A stretch of DNA of 64,000 bases from Enoplolaimus lenunculus. Its lineage: Eukaryota; Nematoda; Enoplea; Enoplida; Thoracostomopsidae. The notes below the pieces were generated by a model. That model made no database searches. It saw nothing but the letters and a program-made list of their open reading frames with translations, and had not been told where the DNA came from. This document shows, one piece after another, positions 32,107 to 42,620 of the stretch (position 1 is its first letter; each line of letters starts with the position of its first letter). The stretch lies in the NCBI GenBank assembly GCA_030248215.1, contig JASANG010001689.1, forward strand, positions 59,845 to 123,844. The letters are read 5' to 3'. A program made the position numbers and the translations under genes.

Positions 32107-32289
32107 CGTTGGGCTGATTAAGGTGAAAATTTTGCCGGGCCGTTGAGGGTTAAGCTTTAGACTAACTTTTTTGCTTAGGCTTAAGATTAGGTTTAGGAAT
32201 AAGCTCACCCTTACGCTTCGGCTTACGCTTAGGCTTAGGCTTAGGAATATGCTTATACTACTGTTTCTGCCCTGATCTATACATGGGCC

Positions 32290-32505
32290 TTAAGTTTTAT
32301 AAGGAACTTTAGTTATTTCTGGTGAGATATGAGCAGATTATTTGAGTGATATAGTTTAGTTTACCACAAGGATTCATATTCTCAAATGTGTGTAGCACCG
32401 ATGACCAGTCAATATTAATTGGATGTTCAAACACGCGAGCAGCGACAGTGGCGAATAGACGGCCATTCGGCATCGCAATTGGATAGGTCAATTGTAAAAT
32501 GACAT
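32290..32505 (-). repeat. Dispersed segment Q, copy 1
   Basis: Homologous over about 200 bp to 48238-48440 (TGAGCAGATTATTT, CACAAGGA, TCAAATGTG, ATTAATTGGAT). Short minus-strand frames in both copies are similar in amino acids (EHPINIDWS versus EDPININWS). A family P end (TATTCTCAAATGTGTGTAG) lies inside. Confidence 0.5.
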
Positions 32506-32828
32506 ATACCTTTGGCTCCGGCAGAAAATCAACCTGACGCTTTAAGCAGACCTTTTGCCAGAGCTCTGGAAAGTTCAGTAGTGATAGTTTTTCAATTTTT
32601 CAGATATTATATCCTTTGGTGCATTTGGTAGGTAAATGTTTTAGGAGTGAATGGTTATGATTACTAAAAAATAAGCATAAAGCCAATTTTTTGACAACGC
32701 TTTATAGATACTTGCCGAAATAAACAAATGAACCATTATTTCAACTGCATTATATTATTTTGATTTATATACCTCCCGTTCCACTTCCATCCCCGCTTCC
32801 AGCGAATTCTGTTTACCTCCGACTCCGG

Positions 32829-32995
32829 TTAAGGGGTGTAACAGTAGATTAAGCGCATTCCTAAAAGCCTAAGCGTTGTAAAAATGTGTTCCTAAGCCTA
32901 AGCCTAAACCTAAGCAAAGCATTTAATCTAGAAGTTAAACCTATTCTTTTATAGACTCACCGGAAACCTGGACGCCCCTTAAAATAACATGGGCC
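32829..32995 (+). mobile_element. Family B MITE
   Basis: AAGGGGTGTAACAGTAG at the left (extreme end lost), CTTAAAATAACATGGGCC at the right, with a hexamer array inside. Confidence 0.75.
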
Positions 32996-33042
32996 ATTTG
33001 TCTTGTATCAAAAGCTTGAGCGATAATGCAAGGTTTATACTT

Positions 33043-33556
33043 CTGTAGTGACCCGAATAAACAATGGGGGTAATAAGAGGTTGTCCCATTTTGAGTCCCA
33101 ATAGATAAGAGTCCACATCCCTGATAGATAAGAGTCCGTAAGCGGATAGAGTCCGTAAACCCTAATTAGAGTCAATAAATATCAATTATCGCTAATAGCC
33201 ATGTATTACCGCTCAAGCTTTTGTTACAAGCCAAATACTTTTAATTCAACGGACATATATCAGTAACGAAGACAGGCCCGTAGCCAGCTCACCTTCCTAA
33301 GGGAGGGGCTAAAAATTTTCAGGAGGGGCATTCAAAGGTTTCAAAGAGTTTACAAGCTAGGCTGAAAATTCTCTAAGGGGAGTCAAAAAATTTTCCATGA
33401 GGCTGAGTCCCTCCTGCCCCCCCTTAGCTACGGGTCCGAACGAATTGCGGCGGATGGCGGGTTAAAAATAAATGACAGTACGCAACCGAATAACAGGGGA
33501 TACCCTCTGGAGATTCTAAATAAATATCTGTTCCCCTCTTATTCGGGTCACTACAG
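33043..33556. mobile_element. Family C MITE with nested family E
   Basis: CTGTAGTGACCCGAATAAAC to TTATTCGGGTCACTACAG. A family E element (about 33272-33438, CCCGTAGCCAGCTCACC to TAGCTACGGGTCC) interrupts its middle. Confidence 0.85.
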
Positions 33557-33664
33557 TAGGAATGTGCTTTTAACTGGAGCGGTTTCGAACACAAAGTGTC
33601 AAATATTCACACAAGTTCCAGGTGTTGGCAAAGACACACTCTTGGTGCATTCATGAGCTGACTT

Positions 33665-34097
33665 CAGGGATACAATAGGAACTAAATTTTGCCGGAAACG
33701 GATCAGGAACAGGAATTGAATTTTTATGCAGGAACCGGAACAGAACAGGAACCGGAATTTGAAATTATTTTCATCACCGAATTATTGTTGGGCTTTTTAG
33801 AAAACTTGCCAAAAAATAGCTTTAAGGGAATTTTCAGCTATTTATATAATCATTTAGTTTTGCGAAAACACATCACGAACAATTTAGCAACAGAATTGAA
33901 CTGGATACAAAAGACTAATTTGACATAAAACAATTTCCCAAAGACAACGTTTCCAATATTTAAATGATAACGAATAATTTGGCACAATGCTGTAAAAATT
34001 CCGGTTCCTTCATCTTTTAATGCAGGAACAGGAACAGGAACAGGAATCGAATTTTTGCAGGAATTCCGGCCGGAACAGGAATCCCGGTTGAACCCTG
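33665..34097 (+). mobile_element. hAT-like MITE (CAGGG...CCCTG)
   Basis: Ends CAGGGATACAATAGG and CCGGTTGAACCCTG. The flanks GCTGACTT and GCTGACTC match at 7 of 8. The interior is rich in GGAACAGGAACAGGAA words near both ends. Confidence 0.75.
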
Positions 34098-34525
34098 GCT
34101 GACTCATAGGCCAATCACAGAATGCACTAAACTGCGCTTTTCCAACTATTTACTAAATTATTTATTTTTGCAAGTTGCTTATTCAAAAATGGTTCATATC
34201 TTCGAAAAGTGTCATATATGCAAGTAAGCTAATGCATGATTGTCTATAACAGTTAGAAACTTTAATAGATTTTCGACCAAAATTCTCACAGTTGAGTTCA
34301 AATTTAAGTACAGTTTTTAATCGTTGAATTTGCCTGACGAATCGAGTTTGAAAAATATATTTAAAATGTAATTCCAAGTTCAACCGGGTGCTATAACTGA
34401 TGTAGTTTGTCATTTAAATCACAAATATGAACGTATGAACTCATGACGCCTATCGAATGATGCATTAATTCGGTTAAGACCTTGAGTTTCAAACACCAAA
34501 ATTTTCACGGAGGTTTGGAATTAAA
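34098..34525. other. Unassigned sequence
   Basis: No gene recognised. Confidence 0.4.
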
Positions 34526-34690
34526 GTTTCAGTTGAGTCCAACTCAAAGCGACCATAAATTTTGTTGAATTTGAATAAAAGCTTCAGTTGAGTCCAACTC
34601 AAAGCGACTATAAAATTTGTTGAATTTGAATGAAAGTTTCAGTTGAGTCCAACTCAAGGTGATTATAAATTTTGTTGAGTTTGAATGGCA
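34526..34690 (+). repeat. Three-copy 62-63-bp tandem repeat
   Basis: Each unit contains the palindrome TTGAGTCCAACTCAA followed by TATAAATTTTGTTGAATTTG. Confidence 0.88.
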
Positions 34691-34936
34691 CATTGAATTT
34701 GAATATAATTTGGTTAAAGTCGTAGGATTGAAGTTTTATCTTTAGGTTCGTGCGTAGGTTTAAGCGAATGCTTAGGGTTAAATATCCATTCAGTGTCTGC
34801 TCTATACGTCAGACAATTAGGTTTAACACAAATATACATTTTATTTCCAAGCAATATATACTTTTGAGCAACGAAAATAAAAAGGCAAAACAAAATCTAT
34901 AATTACTAAGAACCAATAAAGGTATATAGAACATCT

Positions 34937-35172
34937 GGCCCGTGTAAAGATTTGGGATCAAACCTTTTTTTGCGCGGCTGCAATCTTAACCTAGACGAAT
35001 TTTTTACTCAGGCTTAGGCTTAAGCTTAGGCAACGGCATAAAGCTGTTTCTTACGCTTGAGCTTAAGCTAAGGCTTAGGCTTAGGCTTAGGCTTAGGCTT
35101 ACGCCTAGGCTTACACTTAGTCTTAGGAATATGCTTATACCACTGTTAACGGCCCTGTTCTATACATCGGTC
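34937..35172 (-). mobile_element. Family A MITE
   Basis: GGCCCGTGTAAAGATTTGG at one end, CTGTTCTATACATCGGTC at the other, with a TTAGGC array between. Confidence 0.8.
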
Positions 35173-35790
35173 AAACAACAACACCTAGGCAGCGAACTAA
35201 CCAAACACGCTAAAAAAGAAATAACAGAAATTCTGTTATTTTTACGTTCAAAATTAGTTATAAATCACGTATATATTCTACGGCAATTTGTGCATTGCAG
35301 GTATGCTGCAATTGTTCTATTTCAAAAAATAGAGTCATACATATTAATTATTTTAATGATATTCGACACCATCTTATATGCGATCTAGCACTGTGCAGTA
35401 TCGTAGCCGAATTGTCGGACGACACCGCGCGATATGCATATCACCAGCCATCCAAAATTTCAGTTTCACAAACTTTTTATATTTCAAGTGCATCGGAGAA
35501 CGTAAAGCTAGCGGCTGTGACCAATTCAGTGATGTTACTATTTCCACCATTCAAGCTGCAGAAAATAAACTAAAATTAAGCAGATAAATTATATTTTCAA
35601 ATAGTTTTCTTGAGGTAAAAGTATGCGAAATATATCAAAATCATATGTTGAATTATCTTTTAAACTGTACATATTGAAAAATTTGCGGATTGATCTTGTT
35701 CCAAGCATCGCCAGCTGGTTCGGTCCAAAACAGACCGTGGGAAAAATACTGGGCCACGTTGCCTAAAACTTCAAAGCGACGCCGCGTTTC
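35173..35790. other. Unassigned sequence, 3' flank of the minus-strand exon
   Basis: Overlapping short plus-strand frames without support. No clear polyadenylation signal close to the stop at 35791. Confidence 0.4.
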
Positions 35791-36281
35791 TCAATGCTGA
35801 TACCCATACCGCCAAGGTACAAGCTTCCGGCGTGAGAAAATCGAATACAAGTAATGTTTATCCAGTGTATATGGTGCACTCAACGCATAGCGATCAAGCT
35901 TAACACCCCGTTTAATTTCATCTGTATCATAAACGTCAGCCCGGACCTGATGGTACCAAGGATTATTCGCGACCCTGCTCAATCGGACCCCTCCTCGATA
36001 AAACGGCATATTTGATAGATTTTCCGGAGGAGCCGGCACCATGACGTCATGCATGACGTCACCTCTTCGTGTAACAAATACGCCACCGCTGGCACCGGAC
36101 GCCATATCCGGGTACCAATTTTGAGCCGCAGGTTCGTGATAGTACCGGTATTCGACGGTAAACGGGCAATACAAGTAGGGTCGATGAATACTGAAGCTAT
36201 AGCGGTCTACATCTTGCCAGTAGGCATCGCGAAGATTTGACGAACGAAACGGGTGAAATAACCACGGATGGTACGAGCCTT
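35791..36281 (-). CDS. Terminal exon of an unidentified protein gene
   Basis: The acceptor AATATTTTTCAG precedes AAGGCTCG (edge 36281), and the frame runs about 163 codons to a TGA at 35791. The protein is Tyr-, Trp-, His- and Arg-rich with few low-complexity stretches: it begins GSYHPWLFHPFRSSNLRDAY, has YCPFTVEYRYYHEPAAQNWY in the middle and ends KLVPWRYGYQH. The balanced composition, long frame and good acceptor make a real gene likely. I do not recognise the family. Short Tyr/Pro-rich proteins of this look are common among sperm and ciliary microtubule inner proteins, but that is only a guess. Possible upstream exons lie at 38881-39157 and 40390-40532, though their phases do not join directly. 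Confidence 0.65.
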
Positions 36282-36425
36282 CTGAAAAATATTAACAGAA
36301 CAACGAATTTACCATTTATCAATTACACCCTTTCCTGCATCAATGTTTCTTATTTCATAGTCGCCTATTTTGCAGCTAAGATCTGAAATACCAGTCTCTC
36401 GGTTGGAAACCGTTTACCAACTTAT

Positions 36426-36762
36426 ACAACTGTGACCCTCGAGTCAACGAGGGCTTTCAGGTCTTGTAGAGATTTTGTATTGTACATTCACGCATTGTTA
36501 ATCAGGTCTCACATAGAGTTGTCCATAGGCAACTGAGCGCAGTGTATATACGTTAAATAATATATCGCGCAGTGTTTAACAATTGCAACACGTATACATA
36601 GTACTACATCACCACAAGACGTGAGAGCCTTCTCGGGCTCGAGTGCCAAGCTCCTATAGCTGAGTGTATGGTAAACGCCTCCCATATCAGTCACTGGAGT
36701 TCGAATCCCAGCATAAAAGTACGTCTCAGGGGAAATAGAAAATATTCATGTGATAAAGGTTA
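36426..36762 (-). repeat. tRNA-derived SINE S1, best preserved copy
   Basis: The tRNA-like head reads on the plus strand: AAGCTCCTATAGCTGAGTG (A-box region), ACGCCTCCCATATCAGTCAC, then GGAGTTCGAATCCCAGC (B box). A conserved tail, TGAATATTTTCTATTTC in reverse, follows. An upstream inverted copy of GTGAGAGCC/CTCACGTCTTG suggests a composite unit. Confidence 0.7.
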
Positions 36763-36879
36763 AATACGTTGTATTTTGTGTTGAAAGCACGTCCATAGTT
36801 TGGAGTTAGTTGCTCTGATCCAGCTTTGAACTCAATCGTTCAACGACCTCGCTTGCATCTAGTTGGAAATACCAATGGT

Positions 36880-37012
36880 GTCCGTTACACCCTCTAAAAA
36901 TTTTGAACATTGCTTGTAAGTCATCAAAAACCATTGTATGCCCGTGCTGAAAAATGTTTAATCCACCTAGCAAGATGAGCTAGTTACGGGGCTGGTGCTC
37001 CTAAAACCGTGG
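36880..37012 (-). mobile_element. Family E MITE fragment
   Basis: CTCTAAAAATTTTGAACATTGC...CTAGTTACGGGGC, decayed. Confidence 0.45.
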
Positions 37013-37324
37013 GGGTAAGGACTTGTTAAAGTATACAGTGTAGAAGATGTTTATACATAAACAAGTGTTATCCATTCAGGGGAAAAAGTATTTGAAAAGC
37101 AAAAAAATTGACAGTTGACAACCCGTAGCATTTTGCTTACATCGACCCTGCCCGAAACTTATTTGTTCTATACTGGAACGGTACTCAAACTACGTATATA
37201 CTGTCGGGGCTCATGTATAAAACAGGGCCTACTGTCGGCATACCGGTGCACGGTATTAAGTATATATATAAAACTAAAAAGTATTGCCATACATGTGCAC
37301 ATATACCGGTATAATAAGTTGTTG

Positions 37325-37400
37325 CATCCACCATATGGTGTGATGGTAGCGTGCTTGACTCGAGTGCAAGAGGGCCGAGGTTCGATTCTCCGGTGTGGTC
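37325..37400 (+). repeat. tRNA-like sequence
   Basis: CCATATGGTGTGATGGTAGC begins it, GGTTCGATTCTCC is a good B box, and the CGGTGTGG end pairs with CCATATG through G-U pairs. The anticodon arm CTTGA/GCAAG has one mismatch and its loop reads CTCGAGT. The T arm is imperfect and the long serine variable arm is absent, so it is probably a SINE head or tRNA pseudogene. Confidence 0.5.
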
Positions 37401-37814
37401 CTTAACTTTGGCCAAAACCTTTGAACAGGGGCCGTTCCGACCGAGTTGTTAGCTGTACAAAGACTAAACGTACTTGAAAACCGATGATTTAATCGCATCG
37501 ATGATTTGTGTTTTAAATAATTCAACCGGATGCTTGCAGTTTGAGGTGGGAAGAACACGGATGCCGTCTTGAGCGACCGGGACAGATCCGGCGAAGTATA
37601 CGACCGTTTTAACCCAGTTGACATTTTTGATTCGTTTTAAACTTGATCGAGCTATTTTACTAAATTATTTAAGCATTGTAGTTAAAGTTAAATATTCAAG
37701 GCACACTGCTAAAACCAAGATTGTCTTGGAGGGTTTGGGATCTTCATGGGGACCATCTTGAGTTCTGCTGACGAGATTGAGTTGAAAGCTCACATTCCTA
37801 TGACATTCCAGATT
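37401..37814. other. Unassigned sequence
   Basis: No gene recognised. Confidence 0.4.
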
Positions 37815-37985
37815 CAAAGGTAATGGAGTCCAATCAATAGCGCTCCGTATGCCTAATAATGGTCCGTAAGCAGATAGAGTTCGTAAACCTTAATTAGAGT
37901 CCATAAATTTCAACTGTCTCTAATTGTTGAAAATAAATGACTCCAGGACCAAATAAAGTTGAGTTCGAAACTTTAAAGCGTACGT
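37815..37985. mobile_element. Family C MITE internal fragment
   Basis: Shows GGTCCGTAAGCAGATAGAG and ACTCCAGGACCAAATAAA...CTTTAAAGCG. Both ends are missing. Confidence 0.65.
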
Positions 37986-38184
37986 AGCGCACAGGACTAT
38001 TACCAAAGTTCAATTACGGATTCGGTCGCTGAAGAAAATGATGTCTCGAAAGAACTTGATCTGCAGTCGTTTATCAATTTTGATTTGAGTTAAACTCAAA
38101 CAAATATATTTTTCTTTTGCTGTTTAGTTTGAGGTAAATCTGGTCCAGTCGGCACTCAAATTCAAAGCCTGTGTTAAGAATAGG

Positions 38185-38352
38185 GGCCTATCCACTTTAG
38201 AGATTGGGAGCTGGGGAACTTAGAGCTGAGAAGCTTGGGCTTGGGCTTAGGCTTAGAATTTAGGCTTACATTTAAGCTTAGGTTTAGTCTAAGGTTTAGG
38301 CTTACGTTCAAGCTTATGGTTAGCGAACAGGCCCTTATAGTTAACATGGGCC
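38185..38352 (-). mobile_element. TTAGGC-bearing MITE, decayed
   Basis: GGGGCCTATCCACTTTAGAG to AGTTAACATGGGCC with a TTAGGC-rich interior, intermediate between families A and B. Confidence 0.6.
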
Positions 38353-38551
38353 AAATTTAGTATTACTTTCATTGTGAATCGGATGTCAACCGCTGTCAAA
38401 TCTGAACTCATTCCTGTGTCTTGAACTCAAACCTTGGCGATCACAACGGACTTCGAAAAGAGTTGCTGCAGCTATTACTTAGTGCCGTTGTCAGCTAGCA
38501 ATTCGAGGTAGCAGTTGGCACACGTACCTCCCAGCTCGGCTGAACGATATA

Positions 38552-38745
38552 TAGGACCGTAGCCAGCTCACCTTGCTAAGATGACCAGCAAAATTTCAGA
38601 AGGGTCATACAAATGTTTTTGATGACAGACAAGCAAGATTGAAAATATTCCTTTATATCCAAGATTAGAAATACTCCATGGGGACAAAATTCTTCCAGGG
38701 GCACTGAACCCATCTGCCCCCCCCTCGGGCTGCGCGCCCGACCAT
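38552..38745 (+). mobile_element. Family E MITE
   Basis: GGACCGTAGCCAGCTCACC, then TTTCAGAAGGGTCATACAAA, ending near CTCGGGCTGCGCGCCCG. Confidence 0.65.
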
Positions 38746-38880
38746 ATCTCTGCTGTAAAGCAATAAAGCTTCAGGTTACCGGCATATAGATTCTTATTAT
38801 GGATAATGTCCAATATACACGTTTCAAAATATAACCCAATATGCCAATTTTAACAAATATGCTTTCGTAGCAAAGCTCAC

Positions 38881-39157
38881 GAGTCAAGTGATTGGTTAAT
38901 ACTGCGTGAGAAACAAATTTTCTGGTTCAGAATTGATTTCAGCCGTTGAATTTCGGGTAACTCAACCATTTTGATGACTGTTTCATTGTCAATATTTCCC
39001 GTGCGCAGGGGATTCGAAGCGTAAAAACGCACATTATTTACCAAGAGCCGATGATGTCCGCAAGAGTGTGCAACTCCGCTTTTGTGTATATCAGAGTCAT
39101 ACTCTCGCGTATAGCACCTGTCATCAGTTAGCGATAGTGTTTCAAACTGACTAATAT
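38881..39157 (-). CDS. Possible internal exon, unidentified protein
   Basis: Acceptor CTGCAATTGCAG (edge 39157); donor GACTC/GTGAGC (edge 38881). The frame of about 92 codons reads ISQFETLSLTDDRCYTREYD and on through HKSGVAHSCGHHRLLVN to ILNQKICFSRSINQ. The composition is protein-like and no repeat covers it. The frame continues upstream without an ATG (the apparent hydrophobic N-terminus there starts at TTG after a stop), so a signal peptide is not supported. It could be an exon of the gene ending at 35791 or a chance frame. Confidence 0.35.
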
Positions 39158-39795
39158 CTGCAATTGCAGAGCTCAAAATTAGTATACACAAGTAGAGCAA
39201 ATCAAACGCGAACAATGTGCTGAATTTCGAACATCAGCTTGTGCTGGTTCCAAAGTTGCACGGCCTATCACCAACTAGTGAGACGTGGTACGCACATTTG
39301 AGAATATGGGCTCAAGCATTATCGGTGATTTTTTAAACAAAAGTATGCAACTTGGCTATATTTGCTAAAGTACAAAATGTTCCTGTACGCGTTGCGGTTT
39401 TGTCTTTACTCGATCATTGTCATAAAAGAAATTGGCGTTTGTGAAAGATTTTGCTTACAATTTCAATCAGGGTATTTCTTTCGCTTCTCAAGTCTTCAAT
39501 TATTCATCTTTACCCCCCCCCCCCCGCCCCCAAATAAAAGTAGGTTGACCAAACGCAAAGGTATTCTCGATGCAAGGGGGTGCCGGAAACAAATTAAAAT
39601 TTTGGGGGGTAAAGACTTGGCACAGTGTAGATATGTACCAAACATTATAGGAGGTGCACAAATAATGCTAGCAACGATAGCAGCGGATGTATAAATTTCT
39701 ACTGTAGTATTCGCGATTGTCTTTAAGCTCTTCTTTAAGCGTTTTATAATTGGAACGTATAAATTACAAAAAATAGCCAATCAAGATGTGTTGTA

Positions 39796-39976
39796 CACTG
39801 CAAAAAATGGTGAGTCAAATTTGACTCACTGAGTAGCATGTTTGACTCTGTCGGAGTCGAATTTGACTCACTGAGTAGCATGTTTGACTCTGTCGGAGTC
39901 GAATTTGACTCAGTTTGTGTTGTCCCGTAGAGCCTATTTCGGAGAGAGTCAATTTGACTCACCATTTATTGCAGTG
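39796..39976. mobile_element. Family D fold-back MITE
   Basis: CACTGCAAAAAATGGTGAG to CTCACCATTTATTGCAGTG, with a tandem repeat of GACTCTGTCGGAGTCGAATT inside. Confidence 0.88.
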
Positions 39977-40137
39977 TATAAACATATGTCTAACCACAAG
40001 TTAAAATAGAGCTGACATACACTGATGAAACTCGCCCTTTCGTGTATACCTCTGTACGAAAAATAATTTTGTCCATCTCAATGATATAAGTTGATCCTTA
40101 ATTACACAGTTGATACACTAAATATACAGCCTTTTTA
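39977..40137. other. Unassigned sequence
   Basis: No feature seen. Confidence 0.4.
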
Positions 40138-40382
40138 GGCCAATGTATAGAACAGGGCCTATAAGCATATTTCGTTAGCCTAAGCCTAAGCCTAAGCAAA
40201 ACAATCAGTCAAAAATTTAAGCTTACTCTATTGCAGTCCCGCAGACAAGCGTTATAGAACAGAGCCTATAACCATATTTCGTTAGCCTAAGCCTAAGCCT
40301 AAGCAAAAAAATCAGTCAAAAATTTAAGCTTACTCTATTGCAGTCCCGCAGACAAGCGTTCCGCCTCTGATCTTTACATGGA
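40138..40382 (+). mobile_element. Family A MITE with internal 106-bp tandem duplication
   Basis: GGCCAATGTATAGAACAGGG to GATCTTTACATGGAC. The block ATAGAACAGRGCCTATAA through GCAGTCCCGCAGACAAGCGTT occurs twice head to tail. Confidence 0.85.
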
Positions 40383-40389
40383 CACGTAC

Positions 40390-40532
40390 CATTTTTTAGA
40401 TGTACTAACGGCTGACACTACCGATCTGAACAAAAGTGTATGATCAGCATAAAAGTAAATTTCAGTAGGCTGACGATAAATTTCTCTATTCGGGCGTAGA
40501 ATAATGGGGCTCTTCCCAACAAATTTCGAAAA
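40390..40532 (-). CDS. Possible internal exon, unidentified protein
   Basis: Acceptor ACTAATATCAAG (edge 40532), donor AAATGG/GTACGT (edge 40390). The frame of 47 codons reads FSKFVGKSPIILRPNREIYR, then QPTEIYFYADHTLLFRS, to STSKKW. The adjoining family A end begins only a few bases past the donor, so the MITE would sit at the very start of the intron. Support is only frame plus splice words. Confidence 0.3.
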
Positions 40533-40568
40533 CTTGATATTAGTCAAACAAGCGTACAATGAAACTGA

Positions 40569-40785
40569 GGGCCAATGTTACTTTTGGAACCGTAATTGTC
40601 GATTAAGCCGACTTCTTAAGCCTAACTAACCTCAAGCCTAAGCCTAAAGCCTAAGCATAAGCATAGGCCTTCGCCTAAGCCTAAGCCTAAGCCTCTGCCC
40701 ATGCAATAAATCTAAAATCTAACCCAACTGTTTTGCAGTCCCACCGAAAAATCTGTGTCATAAATTTGAACATTGGGGTGCAAGT
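40569..40785 (+). mobile_element. Family B MITE, decayed
   Basis: GGCCAATGTTACTTTTGGAA at the left, with a CCTAAG array and ATCTAACCCAACTGTTTTGC inside. The right end is approximate. Confidence 0.55.
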
Positions 40786-40910
40786 CCAATACTGCCAGCG
40801 TGTTCCAGCGCCTAAAAGCGAGAGGACAATTCATTAATGCGTTCTGTAGCTTAGAATCGCTCACTAACTGGCTTTTCTGGCCTAAGCAGAAGTATTAAGG
40901 GTTTCTGCTA

Positions 40911-41043
40911 TACCTTACCGTGCCGAACGCCGGCGGGCGCCGCCTTACGCCGCTGTGCATTGCTAACAAAAATGTTGGCAAAATTCATTTGGTGACGTGC
41001 AGTGTGGTGAGCGGCGGCGTCCGGCGACTCTCGGCAAATATAG
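40911..41043. mobile_element. GC-rich fold-back sequence
   Basis: TGCTATACCTTACCGTGCCG and CTCTCGGCAAATATAGCA are imperfect inverted ends. GCCGGCGGGCGCCGCC pairs with GGCGGCGTCCGGC. Confidence 0.5.
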
Positions 41044-41455
41044 CACAACCCTTAAACTTGAAACCATAACAGACTTAAAGAATTTATTTCCAAACTGAAA
41101 AATTCAACAAAATAGCAAAATCCGGTACATAAGTTCCGACCTGGTTAAACATTAAACGGTAACAGGTAATGTTTAAAAATCATATTAAATTTCAAGTGTA
41201 AAGACCGAAAAAACACCTTTGAGCCCCTCAAAAAAACCGATTTTAATTTGTTGCAATTGTACAAACCAAATGTGAGATGCGCGTACGATGCTGAGGTCCT
41301 ATATGCTGGTTTGAAGGTGTGTGCAAAACAGCGAGGGGGGAGGGTCGACAAAACGCTTCTGGTGGTAAAAATTGTTTAAGTGAAATGCAACGGTTTTTTA
41401 AGAGTTAAACCGTGAGAATGCAATGTTTGGCTGAGCATTAATGCTTATCATTTTA
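41044..41455. other. Unassigned sequence
   Basis: No gene recognised. Confidence 0.4.
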
Positions 41456-41588
41456 TATATATATGGCGTTCTAGCGATGTGCAATGAAATTATAAATATA
41501 TATATTAATATATATACTAATATATATTAATATATATATTAATATATATATTAATATATATATATTAATATTATATATTTATATATGT
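41456..41588. repeat. TA-rich microsatellite
   Basis: Long run of ATATATATTAATATATA-type sequence. Confidence 0.85.
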
Positions 41589-41593
41589 GTGTT

Positions 41594-41677
41594 CAACCGG
41601 AATTCTTGCAAAAATAAATTCCTGTTCCTGTGCCTGTTCCTATTCCGGCAAAATGTAGTTCTGGTTGGAACCCTGAT
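41594..41677. mobile_element. hAT-like fragment
   Basis: GTTCAACCGGAATTC at one end, GGTTGGAACCCTG at the other; a short relative of 33665-34097. Confidence 0.5.
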
Positions 41678-41688
41678 ATATAATGATA

Positions 41689-41836
41689 GGCTAATGTTAC
41701 TTTTAGGGGCGTAACAGTAGATTATGCGCATTGCTAAGCCTAAAGCCTAAGTAAGTCTAAGCAAAAATGTAATATAGAAACTAACCCTACTCTTTTATAG
41801 ACACACCAACTGGAAGCCCCTAAAAGTAACATGGAC
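41689..41836 (+). mobile_element. Family B MITE
   Basis: GGCTAATGTTACTTTTAGGG to AAAAGTAACATGGACC. Confidence 0.8.
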
Positions 41837-42073
41837 CATATATTATATATGTTTATATATAAACGCAGATTTGTATACCTATAAATTTAACTAAAATAAA
41901 ATTAATCAAAAAACTGTTCTAAGAGCTTAATTGTTCGCAGTAAACAACGGATCTAATGAGGCCTGTAGGTGGAAGGTAACAGGGGTCCGGCAGATCCGGG
42001 AAGAAAAATAGGAATACATTCGCCGCCAGTCCTGCTGAGTTGAAAATTTTGCGATGCCAATAGTTCGTCTATA

Positions 42074-42279
42074 CACTGCAAAAAATGGTGAGTCAAATTG
42101 ACTTTCTCCGAAACAGGCGTTACGGTAATACATAAATTGAGTCAAATTCGACTGCGCCAGAGTTAAATTCGACTCACTAAGTCGCACGTTTAACATTGAC
42201 GGATTAGAATTTGAATCAGTTTGTGTAGACCCGTACAGCCTGTTTCGGAGAGTCAATTGGACTCCCAATTTTTGCAGTG
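42074..42279. mobile_element. Family D fold-back MITE
   Basis: CACTGCAAAAAATGGTGAG to CCCAATTTTTGCAGTG. Confidence 0.87.
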
Positions 42280-42469
42280 TACACGTTTTCTAGCGACTAA
42301 AATTTGAGATATATAACGTGGATACAACTCAAGTTATTATACATTTTGAAATGCCGAAAAATTTGCTAAAACACGCTAGGAAAAATTTGTAATCGCGTTC
42401 ACTATTTATGTAATTTTCAATTTCATATGAGATGTAATTTCAAGGTAATATATGATCCTCAGTTTCACG

Positions 42470-42620
42470 GGTGGCAGGCGTTTACGATGACCACGGAGTT
42501 ATAAGGAGCTTGATGCCCGTTGTCCGAGAGGGTTCTTACGTCTTGTGGAGATTTAGCACTGCGCATATATGTTAGAATTGTTAAACGACACCGGTCACAG
42601 TGTCGGTATGACTCGTATGT
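42470..42620. repeat. SINE S1 fragment
   Basis: GGAGCTTGATGCCCG, TCTTACGTCTTGTGGAG and ACTGCGCATATATG match the S1 middle. Confidence 0.5.

Larger units (their letters stand above)
29947..32149 (+). mobile_element. piggyBac transposon, apparently complete
   Basis: 2203 bp between TTAA duplications (29943-29946, 32150-32153). The terminal repeats CCCTCAATGGCCCG and CGGGCCGTTGAGGG match at 13 of 14 positions. Three exact copies of the palindrome GTCTACATATGTAGAC sit near the ends. The transposase frame is unbroken. All required parts are visible, so the copy looks recent and possibly active. Confidence 0.95.
29889..32289 (-). mobile_element. Family A MITE split by a piggyBac transposon
   Basis: GGCTCATGTATGGAACAGGG begins it and CTATACATGGGCC ends it. 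The flanks TTAAGCTT and TTAAGTTT match at 7 of 8 bases. Without the insert the junction reads AGTTTAAGCTTTAGACTAA, the normal family A interior. Confidence 0.9.

Noticed and set aside
37325-37400. Functional serine tRNA gene (CGA)
   Set aside because: The variable arm is missing and T and anticodon arms have mismatches; treated as a SINE or pseudogene.
38877-39215. Signal-peptide-like N-terminus of a minus-strand frame
   Set aside because: The start is TTG directly after an in-frame stop, with no ATG; I keep only a low-confidence internal exon there.
40390-40532. Joining this exon candidate directly to 38881-39157 and 35791-36281 as one gene
   Set aside because: Splice phases do not match at either join; left as separate candidates.
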